Shown here in pieces: positions 1 to 5,271 of a stretch of DNA of 6,196 nucleotides. The DNA lies in assembly GCA_903958285.1 (NCBI GenBank), contig CAJBSR010000500.1:1-6196 (forward strand). Reading direction: 5' to 3'. Origin of the DNA: an uncultured Sphingomonadales bacterium (GTDB lineage: Bacteria; Pseudomonadota; Alphaproteobacteria; Sphingomonadales; Sphingomonadaceae). The notes beneath the pieces were generated by a model. That model ran no database searches and was not told where the DNA came from. It saw nothing but the letters and a program-made list of their open reading frames with translations. The number at the start of each line of letters is the position of its first letter. Position 1 is the stretch's first letter. The translations under genes and the position numbers were made by a program.

Positions 1-39
1 ATAGCGGGCAATCCTTCCCACCCGCGTCGCCCCTTGCAT
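1..39 (-). CDS. Possible start of a leftward gene, cut by the left edge
   Basis: An ATG at 39-37 on the minus strand opens a frame that stays open to the window edge, giving MQGATRVGRIARY. Thirteen codons are too few to identify anything. The GRIARY stretch loosely recalls the N-terminal strand of MOSC-domain proteins, but this is only a guess. No good Shine-Dalgarno sequence stands immediately upstream. A weak promoter-like pair (TTGCAA at 109-104, TATCGA at 85-80) could serve it. It could equally be chance open frame in GC-rich spacer. Sequence to the left of the window would settle it. Confidence 0.22.
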   Translation of the reverse strand, partial: MQGATRVGRIARY

Positions 40-103
40 GACACGGGGCTTGGCTATTCCTGCGCTTCCCCGCGCCGCGTCGATAGAGGCCCCAAGACCG
101 CCC

Positions 104-132
104 TTGCAAACCCCGGAGGCGCGGCGTAAAGG
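104..132 (+). promoter_or_regulatory. Candidate sigma-70-type promoter of tRNA-Pro
   Basis: TTGCAA (104-109) and TAAAGG (127-132) are separated by 17 nt, with transcription expected to begin near 139, about 30 nt before the mature tRNA. The match to the consensus is moderate (4 of 6 and 3 of 6). Position and spacing are the main support. The rest of 1-168 shows no other convincing signal on the plus strand. Confidence 0.35.
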
Positions 133-168
133 CGCGCTTCCATTTCCTGCGGCGCAGGATTTGGCGGT

Positions 169-245
169 CGGGACGTAGCGCAGCCTGGTAGCGCATCACA
201 CTGGGGGTGTGGGGGTCGCAGGTTCGAATCCTGTCGTCCCGACCA
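169..245 (+). tRNA. tRNA-Pro (anticodon GGG)
   Basis: A complete cloverleaf can be drawn. The acceptor stem CGGGACG (169-175) pairs with CGTCCCG (235-241). The D stem is GCGC (178-181) with GCGC (191-194). The anticodon stem TCACA (196-200) pairs with TGTGG (208-212) around the loop CTGGGGG, which places anticodon GGG at 203-205. The T stem GCAGG (218-222) pairs with CCTGT (230-234) around TTCGAAT. The discriminator is A242 and CCA is encoded at 243-245. GGG reads the proline codons CCC and CCU. The C1:G72 acceptor end with discriminator A is typical of bacterial tRNA-Pro. It stands alone and converges on the leftward operon. Confidence 0.97.
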
Positions 246-270
246 GTTTCCTTCTTACATTGAAGCAAAC
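246..270. terminator. Imperfect inverted repeat between converging tRNA and operon end
   Basis: GTTT (246-249) and CTTC (251-254) pair with GAAG (262-265) and AAAC (267-270), with one C/C mismatch and a 7-nt loop. It fills most of the 34-nt gap between the tRNA 3' end and the stop codon of the converging gene, where a bidirectional 3'-end signal would be expected. The stem is AT-rich and no T tract follows, so it is not a classical intrinsic terminator and may be chance. Confidence 0.25.
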
Positions 271-279
271 AAAGGCCCG

Positions 280-675
280 TCAGGGAACATCCCGTTCCTC
301 GGCGGCTTTCTGCTTGGCCTCGGCCTTGGCCGCGCGCATTTGTTCGGCCCAGCAGCCCGTCCAGCCACCGCCACCCACAGCAGAGCAGCTGCCTGTACCT
401 GTGCGGCCGACAGACATGGCCGACTGGGAACGCTCAGCCCAGCTTTGGTTCTGCGGCGCTTGTGAGCGTGGGCGGACCTCCTTGGGAATGCGATAGCGCT
501 CCGTCTCCGGGCGACGCGCGCAGACGATGATTTCATCGCCGCTCGCATTGGTGGGGCATGGATCATCGCCGAAGATCACCAGCACACGTTCCGCCCGTTG
601 CGCCAAAGCCGGCGACGGCACGGCGCTCAGGGTCGAAAGGGTCGCGATGGCGGCAAAAAGGGGAAGAACTCGCAT
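280..675 (-). CDS. Small secreted four-cysteine hypothetical protein
   Basis: This 131-residue protein has no function I can name. Residues 1-26 read as a Sec signal peptide: MR, a hydrophobic stretch, then an ALA-Q cleavage site. The mature part carries a GDEIIVCARRP motif (residues 46-56) followed by ERYRIPKEVRP (59-69). I recognise this as typical of small hypothetical proteins in sphingomonads. It has four cysteines, C40, C52, C97 and C108. The first pair flanks the motif and the second flanks a Gly/Trp-rich loop, which suggests two disulfides in the periplasm. The tail (112-128) is a charged Lys/Glu/Ala helix. The frame is open upstream to an ATG at 756, but that start would overlap coq7 and bury the signal peptide, so the ATG at 675 is preferred. 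It is the last gene of the operon, 49 nt after coq7. Confidence 0.8.
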   Translation of the reverse strand: MRVLPLFAAIATLSTLSAVPSPALAQRAERVLVIFGDDPCPTNASGDEIIVCARRPETERYRIPKEVRPRSQAPQNQSWAERSQSAMSVGRTGTGSCSAVGGGGWTGCWAEQMRAAKAEAKQKAAEERDVP

Positions 676-724
676 GGACGGAGTTTCTGCCTTTTTTGAG
701 CCGTTGGCAAGCCGCGAAGCTGCG

Positions 725-1243
725 TCAGAACCGTTCAGAAAGACGGATCGCCGCACGACAGCCGAGCCGGATCGCTGCCGACATCAAAGGATAAGCGGGC
801 GCCCGTTCCGCCCCTTCGCGGATAGCTGTGTCGTGATGTTCGCGTTCGTCATCGCGAAATTCGGCAATGGTTTCACGCAGTTCAGGGTCGTCATTCCCCA
901 GTTCGTCGAGCTGATCGGAGTAATGCTTTTCAATCTCCGTCTCGATGGCCGCGGTGCAGGCCATCGCCGCTTCCGGGCCGATGAGCGCAGTGGCGGCGCC
1001 CAGGGCGAACCCGGCCACATGCCAGAAAGGCTGCAGGATCGTGGGTCGAACGCCGCGTTCAGCAATCAGCCGGTTGAAGCGGGCAAGATGCTCATCTTCC
1101 TGCGCTGCCATATGGCGGATTTCGCGCGCTGCCGGATGACGGTTGCCCAGCACTGCGAGTTGCCCTGCATAAATCCGCGTGGCGCCGAATTCCCCGGCCT
1201 GATCAACACGCAGCATGATAGATTTGGTGCGCGCGTCTGTCAT
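725..1243 (-). CDS. coq7: Demethoxyubiquinone hydroxylase (Coq7-type diiron protein)
   Basis: Coq7 is a ferritin-like diiron monooxygenase that hydroxylates the demethoxyubiquinone ring late in ubiquinone synthesis. It works as a peripheral protein on the cytoplasmic face of the inner membrane. The 172-residue product shows the family ligands: E18 in DQAGEFGA, E49xxH52 in QEDEHL, an acidic ETEIEKHY helix (E101 to Y108), and E133xxH136 in DEREHH. This is the compact bacterial form with no targeting extension. The N-terminal MTDARTKSIMLRVDQAGEFGA fits the family, so the first ATG is kept. The ATG overlaps the dsbB stop as ATGA (1243-1240), and no clear Shine-Dalgarno sequence precedes it, so translation probably depends on reinitiation after dsbB. 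Alphaproteobacteria may use Coq7 or UbiF-type enzymes for this step; this is clearly the Coq7 type. Confidence 0.95.
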   Translation of the reverse strand: MTDARTKSIMLRVDQAGEFGATRIYAGQLAVLGNRHPAAREIRHMAAQEDEHLARFNRLIAERGVRPTILQPFWHVAGFALGAATALIGPEAAMACTAAIETEIEKHYSDQLDELGNDDPELRETIAEFRDDEREHHDTAIREGAERAPAYPLMSAAIRLGCRAAIRLSERF

Positions 1244-1710
1244 GCTGTGCGGCCAGCACGACGCAGAAGGCCAAGAATGGCCACCCCTGCACCCAGCGAA
1301 ATAATCGCGTTATACCCCGCCAGAGAAATGCCAAGCAGCGTCCACTGCGGCACATCACAGCGCACAACCGGCGCGCGCATAATGTCTTCGAGAGACACGC
1401 CCGCGGCTGTGGTGGAGCAGGTGGTGATGCCCGGCCACCAGCCATATTCCACCCCTGCATGGAACACGCCGATGCCGCCGCTGATCATGATCGCCAGCGC
1501 CGCCAAGGCCACGAGCACGTGTGACGCCTTGTTGACCCGCGTGCCAAAGGCGAAGAGCGCAAGGACAATCGCCGCATCATGCGGCCAGCGCTGCCAATAG
1601 CACATCTCGCACGGATGGAGACCGCCAACATATTGGCTGCCAAGCGCCCCCAGCATGAGGGCCGAGGGAACAATAAGTGCCAACAGGCGCGCCTTTGCAA
1701 AATCCGTCAT
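1240..1710 (-). CDS. dsbB: Disulfide bond formation protein B (DsbB)
   Basis: DsbB is the inner-membrane enzyme that reoxidises the periplasmic thiol oxidase DsbA and passes the electrons to ubiquinone. The 156-residue protein has four hydrophobic segments at about 8-27, 44-60, 64-84 and 124-148, matching the four-helix family bundle. The first cysteine pair is C34-x-x-C37 in LHPCEMCYWQRWPH, the usual quinone-proximal CxxC motif. The second pair, C98 and C118, lies in the large periplasmic loop between helices 3 and 4, as expected for the DsbA-interacting pair. All four essential cysteines are therefore present. The gene starts 8 nt after the ctpA stop codon and its stop overlaps the coq7 start, so it is co-transcribed with both. 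No dsbA is visible in the window. Confidence 0.94.
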   Translation of the reverse strand: MTDFAKARLLALIVPSALMLGALGSQYVGGLHPCEMCYWQRWPHDAAIVLALFAFGTRVNKASHVLVALAALAIMISGGIGVFHAGVEYGWWPGITTCSTTAAGVSLEDIMRAPVVRCDVPQWTLLGISLAGYNAIISLGAGVAILGLLRRAGRTA

Positions 1711-1718
1711 GAGGATGC

Positions 1719-3056
1719 TCAGCGGCTGCCCTTGCGGCCACTGCCTGTTGCAGCGACCTGCGTCTTTGACAGGCGCGACACCGTCTTGACCGCATAATCG
1801 AGCTGGAAGTCGCTGATGCCCTTCGCCTTCAGCTCTTCCGCCGTGGCCGAAAAGCGCGGATCAGACTTGTCATCCGCTTCGAGCACGCTGTTATCGACCT
1901 TTGCTTCGTTGATCAGGTGACGGCCGAGGTCGGCCTCACGGAAGCGCGGGCGCGACTTGTAATCGGGGTCTGACAGCTGCGGCACGATGATATCTGGCTC
2001 AATGCCGCCTTCCTGCACGGAACGGCCCGATGGCGTGTAGTAGCGCGCTGTCGTCAGCCGCAGGGCGCTGGCTTCATCCAACTGGATGAGCGTCTGGACC
2101 GATCCCTTGCCGAACGTCCGCTCCCCCATCACGAGGCCGCGATGATGGTCCTGCAGGGCGCCTGCGACGATCTCAGCCGCAGATGCAGAACCGGAATCGA
2201 CCAGCACCACGATCGGCAAGCCATCAGCAAAATCACCCGGCTGCGCAAAGAAGCGTTCGATATCGCGCTTGTCGCGGCCACGCTGGGACACGACTTCAAC
2301 GCGGTTGAGGAACACGTCGGAGACTTCCACGGCCTGATCAAGCAGCCCGCCGGGGTTGGAGCGCAGATCGATCACATAGCCCGTTGGCTTGCGGCCCAAG
2401 GCCTTTTCGATGGCAACGACCGCCGCGCGCGTCATCTGCCCGGTCTGCTTTGAAAAACCGTTGATGTTGATGATGCCAACGCCGTCCTTGATTTCCCATT
2501 TGACGGGTTTGATCTCAATAATCTGGCGGGTCACCGTCACGTCAAACGGCTTGTCACGGCCCGGCCGCACGACGGTGAGGCGGATGTCCGTGCCCGGCTT
2601 TCCGCGCATCTGGTCCACCGCTTCATCGAGCGTGCCGCCGTAAAGCAGCTTGCCATCGATATGCGTGATGAAGTCACCCGATTTGATGCCCATTTTCGCA
2701 GCCGGGCTGTCTTCCTGCGGCGCGACAACCTTTACGGCGCCATCTTCCATCGAGACGACGAGACCAAGGCCACCATAGTTGCCGTCGGTCGTGATCTGCA
2801 TCTGCTTGAAATCCCGCGCGTCGAGATAGGAGCTGTGGGGATCAAGGCTGGCAAGCATGCCATCAATGGCCCCCTTGATCAGCTGCTCATCGGTCACCTT
2901 GTCGACATAGTCGCCTTTAACGCGCTCATAAACGCTCACAAAGCGTTCAATGTCACGGTTGATTGTCATGTCGGCAGCGGCAATGCCGGCCGTTGCAGCG
3001 GGGATAAGCGACACGGCCGATACCATGAACGCGGCTCGCAGAAGTGACTTGGCCAT
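1719..3056 (-). CDS. ctpA: S41 family carboxyl-terminal processing protease (CtpA)
   Basis: This is a periplasmic Ser/Lys protease that trims or degrades proteins from their C-terminus; in Gram-negative bacteria such enzymes often control peptidoglycan hydrolases or lipoproteins. The 445-residue product begins with a signal peptide of about 28 residues (cleavage near GIAAA-D). An N-terminal helical region containing LDPHSSYLD (71-79) follows, then a PDZ domain at about 90-168 (GGLGLVV through TVVRPG), then the S41 core. The catalytic serine is S290 in DSGSASAAEI. The general base is K317 in GERTFGKGSVQ, with Q321 four residues on, as in the Ser-Lys-Gln triad of CtpB. The conserved TPSGRSVQEGGIEPDI segment (341-356) is present, so the enzyme should be active. 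The ATG at 3056 has an AGGA 6 nt upstream. The gene follows the EnvC-like gene after an 80-nt gap. Confidence 0.95.
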   Translation of the reverse strand: MAKSLLRAAFMVSAVSLIPAATAGIAAADMTINRDIERFVSVYERVKGDYVDKVTDEQLIKGAIDGMLASLDPHSSYLDARDFKQMQITTDGNYGGLGLVVSMEDGAVKVVAPQEDSPAAKMGIKSGDFITHIDGKLLYGGTLDEAVDQMRGKPGTDIRLTVVRPGRDKPFDVTVTRQIIEIKPVKWEIKDGVGIININGFSKQTGQMTRAAVVAIEKALGRKPTGYVIDLRSNPGGLLDQAVEVSDVFLNRVEVVSQRGRDKRDIERFFAQPGDFADGLPIVVLVDSGSASAAEIVAGALQDHHRGLVMGERTFGKGSVQTLIQLDEASALRLTTARYYTPSGRSVQEGGIEPDIIVPQLSDPDYKSRPRFREADLGRHLINEAKVDNSVLEADDKSDPRFSATAEELKAKGISDFQLDYAVKTVSRLSKTQVAATGSGRKGSR

Positions 3057-3062
3057 ATTGGG

Positions 3063-3066
3063 TCCT
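3063..3066 (-). promoter_or_regulatory. Ribosome binding site of ctpA
   Basis: AGGA on the minus strand ends 6 nt before the ATG at 3056. It supports the ctpA start chosen here, which also leaves an intact signal peptide. Confidence 0.6.
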
Positions 3067-3083
3067 GAACTGGTTCGAAGCGG

Positions 3084-3111
3084 TATCTACTCCGAAAAAG
3101 GCGCGATTCAA
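3084..3111 (-). promoter_or_regulatory. Candidate internal promoter for ctpA and downstream genes
   Basis: On the minus strand TTGAAT (3111-3106) and TAGATA (3089-3084) are spaced by 16 nt inside the only sizeable gap within the operon. Start of transcription would fall near 3077, about 20 nt before the ctpA ATG. The match to the sigma-70 consensus is moderate (4 of 6 and 3 of 6). A GANTC site (GATTC on the plus strand, 3105-3109), the target of the alphaproteobacterial methylase CcrM, overlaps the -35 box. Confidence 0.33.
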
Positions 3112-3121
3112 ACTGTCTCTT

Positions 3122-3134
3122 GGGGATTAACCCC
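3122..3134 (-). repeat. Short perfect hairpin just after the envC-like gene
   Basis: Read on the minus strand, GGGG and CCCC flank a TTAAT loop, beginning 2 nt after the stop codon of the EnvC-like gene. The stem is only 4 bp and no T run follows, so it is unlikely to terminate transcription by itself. It could mark an mRNA processing or pausing point before the ctpA segment. Confidence 0.25.
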
Positions 3135-3136
3135 GA

Positions 3137-4369
3137 TCAACTGATCATTGGGGTGATATCCACCGGCTGACTGCCCCTACGAAGCTCGATTGTGACCTTG
3201 GGTGCCCCGCCCCCCGTTCGGCCAATCGGGCTGCCCTGAATAACGGTTTCCCCGATGCGGACGGACAAAGTCGACATGTCGGTAATCAGGCTCGTCCAGC
3301 CATCCCCATGATCAATGATGACGATTTTGCCATAGCCCTTAAAGGGCCCTGCAAAGGCGATGCGCCCCGCATGCGGCGCGGAAACCTGCGCCTGCGCCTG
3401 AGTGCGCAGTGTCAGGCCCTTGGCGCGCACGCCCGCTTTGGAAACTTCACCCAACCCTGTCATCACCTGCCCCGTGACCGGCAGGCGATAGTCGAGCCGT
3501 GCTGGTGTCGCCGAGGCCACCTCAATGGGCGTTTCATTGGCAGCACCCGGACGCGCCGGGCGCAGCAGCGGCCCGGGCAATGTCGCCAACGCGCCCCGCG
3601 TTACCGATTGGATCCCGAGTTCATCGATCAAATCGACAATATCGCGCGCCTTTTCCCCCAAAGCCAAAGCGCGATCCTGTTCTGCAATCGCGCCAGAGGC
3701 AAAGCGCGACGATGCCTGGCGATGTTGAACCTCGAGCCGCACAAGCGCCGCACGACTATTGTCGAGGCGCTTTCGGCTGGCTGCGAGAAGGTCCACGGCC
3801 TTGGCGGCATCCTGCTTCAGGCGTCGGCTTTCTTCGAGGTCCGCGCGAATCCCATCGGTTCTCGTGCGGATCTCGGGCGCGAGGCTGGCGAGCAGCATCC
3901 GCACATGGACAAGATCAGAGGTTGTGCCCGGCTGGACGAGGGCGAGTGCGGGCGGACGGCTGGACATGGTTTGGAGCGCGGCTGCCAGCCGGATCGCAGG
4001 CTGCTGCTTTTCGGCCAGCCTTGCGCGCAGTCGCTCCCGCATCTTCTCGATCAGGGCCACGCGGGCCTGAGCCTCCACGATCTCCGCCTCAATGGCCTGA
4101 ATGCGCGCGGCAACCGCTGCTGCTTGTGCCTGCACCTGAGTGGCCGCATCCGATTCCGTGCCCGCACGCTCTTCCAGCAACAACGCTTGGCGCTGCGCAC
4201 GTGCGGCCTGTGTTTTGGCGGCTGCCAGCTCCCTCTGGCGGTCCTGAACGGATTGCCCAGACGCCGCACTTGCCAGAACGGCGCCAGTCAATGCCAGCGC
4301 CGCCCCCATGGCCAGTCTTCGAGAAGCGCCGGAAATGGACTTATCAATTCTCAGAATCGAGCTTCCCAT
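3137..4369 (-). CDS. envC: EnvC-like murein hydrolase activator (degenerate LytM/M23)
   Basis: EnvC-type proteins are periplasmic and switch on peptidoglycan amidases at the division site; the Caulobacter relative is LdpF. From the ATG at 4369 the product is 410 residues. It has a basic N-region, a hydrophobic segment (about 20-36) with likely cleavage near ASG-Q, two coiled-coil stretches rich in Ala, Arg, Gln and Glu (about 40-130 and 165-255), a linker, and a C-terminal LytM domain (about 292-410). The zinc ligands expected for an active M23 enzyme are missing: the H-x-x-x-D site reads A316 to T320 in RAKGLTL, and the H-x-H site reads K391-V-T393 in PKVTIELR. An activator role rather than hydrolysis is thus expected. 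The start is uncertain: 4369 overlaps the preceding gene by 26 nt and has only a weak ribosome binding site; the ATG at 4309 is possible but leaves no basic N-region. The frame is open further upstream to 4516. Confidence 0.88.
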   Translation of the reverse strand: MGSSILRIDKSISGASRRLAMGAALALTGAVLASAASGQSVQDRQRELAAAKTQAARAQRQALLLEERAGTESDAATQVQAQAAAVAARIQAIEAEIVEAQARVALIEKMRERLRARLAEKQQPAIRLAAALQTMSSRPPALALVQPGTTSDLVHVRMLLASLAPEIRTRTDGIRADLEESRRLKQDAAKAVDLLAASRKRLDNSRAALVRLEVQHRQASSRFASGAIAEQDRALALGEKARDIVDLIDELGIQSVTRGALATLPGPLLRPARPGAANETPIEVASATPARLDYRLPVTGQVMTGLGEVSKAGVRAKGLTLRTQAQAQVSAPHAGRIAFAGPFKGYGKIVIIDHGDGWTSLITDMSTLSVRIGETVIQGSPIGRTGGGAPKVTIELRRGSQPVDITPMIS

Positions 4370-5129
4370 ATTTCGCTTCAAAGGCGGCGACATCGCCCTT
4401 GGCCAACAGTGCCGCCTGCTCAACAAAGTTATCCCGGGCGATGCGGCCTGAGAAAGTGCCAAGCTTCTCGTCCATGGCGGCAATCTCCGTGGCACCCCAT
4501 CCGGCGATTTGGTCAAAACGCGTCACGCCATTTTCAATGAACAGCGTGTTGAGTTTCGGGCCAAGACCCTTGATCCACAAAAGATTGTCGGGGCCCTTGG
4601 GCTTGGTTGCTGCCTTTGCCACTGGCTTTGCGGAGGGCTTCGCGGCGGCTTTGGGGGCTGCCTTTGGGGCAGGCTTAGCAACAGCCTTAGCGGCTACCTT
4701 CGGGGCCGCAGGTTTTGCCGCAGGTGCAGGCTTAGCCGCCTTGGGCTTAGCAGCCGCAGGGGTTGCCGCCTTTGTCACGGATGAGGCGGGTGCTGCGGCC
4801 TTTGGTGCCGTCTTTGGCTTCGGTGGGGCCTTCGCCGGAGCCGCTGCCTTAGGCGCAGTTGCAGGTTTTACAGCGGCCTTAGGTTTCGCTGGCGCCTTGG
4901 CCTTGGGGGCCGGAGCCGCCTTGGCCACGACAGGCGCCACAGCTGGAGCATCAACAAGCGTCGCCGGCATTTCTGCGGCCTTTGCTTCGGCCTTGGCCTC
5001 AACCGTAGGCGGCGTGGCCGCAGGCGCATCGATCTTCGCAGCCGGCGCCTTGCCCGGCTTCATGACAAAATAAAGAGCGACCGCAACGACGGCGATCGCC
5101 AGCAAGATCATAATCAGATCGTTTGACAT
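4344..5129 (-). CDS. Membrane-anchored Lys/Ala/Pro-rich protein with C-terminal helix-hairpin-helix domain
   Basis: This 261-residue protein has three parts. Residues 5-23 form one hydrophobic helix, with D4 before it and K24 and K27 after it. By the positive-inside rule, the bulk should face the cytoplasm. Residues 24-178 are low-complexity Ala, Lys and Pro, turning from mixed charge (Glu and Asp up to about 60) to strongly basic, resembling histone H1 or AlgP tails. Residues 181-243 form a helix-hairpin-helix unit with the hairpin IKGLGPKL (186-193), then GVTRFDQIAGW and a GRIARDNFVEQA helix. The last unit resembles the H3TH-like domain of COG3743 and of some NuoE C-termini. DNA binding is therefore likely but unproven, and no nuclease residues are evident. 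The ATG has an AGGGA 7 nt upstream (5141-5137). It is the first gene of the operon and its end overlaps the probable start of the EnvC-like gene. Confidence 0.88.
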   Translation of the reverse strand: MSNDLIMILLAIAVVAVALYFVMKPGKAPAAKIDAPAATPPTVEAKAEAKAAEMPATLVDAPAVAPVVAKAAPAPKAKAPAKPKAAVKPATAPKAAAPAKAPPKPKTAPKAAAPASSVTKAATPAAAKPKAAKPAPAAKPAAPKVAAKAVAKPAPKAAPKAAAKPSAKPVAKAATKPKGPDNLLWIKGLGPKLNTLFIENGVTRFDQIAGWGATEIAAMDEKLGTFSGRIARDNFVEQAALLAKGDVAAFEAKYGKLDSEN

Positions 5130-5168
5130 AATATTTTCCCTGCCTCTTTCACCATGCTCACCCGTCGC

Positions 5169-5196
5169 AAACTAGCTGATCGCACGCGCGTGTCCA
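5169..5196 (-). promoter_or_regulatory. Candidate promoter of the leftward six-gene operon
   Basis: On the minus strand TGGACA (5196-5191) and TAGTTT (5174-5169) are spaced by 16 nt. The -35 box matches the consensus at 5 of 6, the -10 box at only 3 of 6. The predicted start lies near 5162, about 33 nt before the ATG at 5129. It sits in the 142-nt gap between two divergent genes. No equally good match was found for the rightward gene in this gap. Confidence 0.35.
5183..5192. repeat. Perfect 10-bp palindrome, possible operator
   Basis: CACGCGCGTG is a perfect inverted repeat lying in the divergent intergenic gap, across the spacer and the edge of the -35 box of the candidate leftward promoter. 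A dimeric regulator bound there could affect both divergent genes. Alternating purine-pyrimidine CG stretches are also common by chance in GC-rich DNA. Confidence 0.25.
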
Positions 5197-5259
5197 GCGG
5201 CGCGATTGGGGGCTGGCAAGTACAGCAACAAATTGCCAAAGTGCGCGAAAGACACAGAC

Positions 5260-5265
5260 AGGAGG
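5260..5265 (+). promoter_or_regulatory. Strong ribosome binding site of the M20 amidohydrolase
   Basis: AGGAGG ends 6 nt before the ATG at 5272. It is the only full consensus Shine-Dalgarno sequence I noted in the window and fixes the start of the gene, giving an intact signal peptide. Confidence 0.85.
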
Positions 5266-5271
5266 AAGTGA

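Noticed and set aside
169..270. tRNA-Pro as an integration site for a mobile element
   Set aside because: tRNA 3' ends are common attachment sites, but no integrase gene, duplicated tRNA end or foreign-looking segment was found nearby; the downstream genes are housekeeping.
676..756. N-terminal extension of the small secreted protein to an ATG at 756
   Set aside because: It would overlap coq7 by 32 nt and place 27 polar residues before an otherwise good signal peptide, so the ATG at 675 is preferred.
527..1600. Open frame of 357 codons on the plus strand
   Set aside because: It lies antisense across the secreted protein, coq7 and much of dsbB, and its translation shows no domain or signal. 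The minus-strand genes carry diagnostic residues.
4370..4516. N-terminal extension of the EnvC-like protein to 4516
   Set aside because: It lies wholly within the HhH coding region, has atypical Pro/Arg-rich sequence, and would bury the signal peptide.
3308..4540. Open frame of 410 codons on the plus strand
   Set aside because: Antisense to the EnvC-like gene, Arg/Cys/His-rich composition without domains; a shadow of a GC-rich gene with few stops.
4600..5060. Repetitive-looking tract that could be a tandem DNA repeat
   Set aside because: The repetition comes from Ala, Lys and Pro codons in varied order. I see no fixed repeat unit at DNA level, so it is a low-complexity protein region and not a tandem array or CRISPR.
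3499..5073. Long open frame of 524 codons on the plus strand
   Set aside because: It runs antisense to the EnvC-like and HhH genes. Its Gly/Ala/Phe-rich C-terminal half is the complement of the Ala/Lys/Pro codons of the HhH linker, and its first half is Arg/Pro-rich with no recognisable domain. The minus-strand products have clear motifs.
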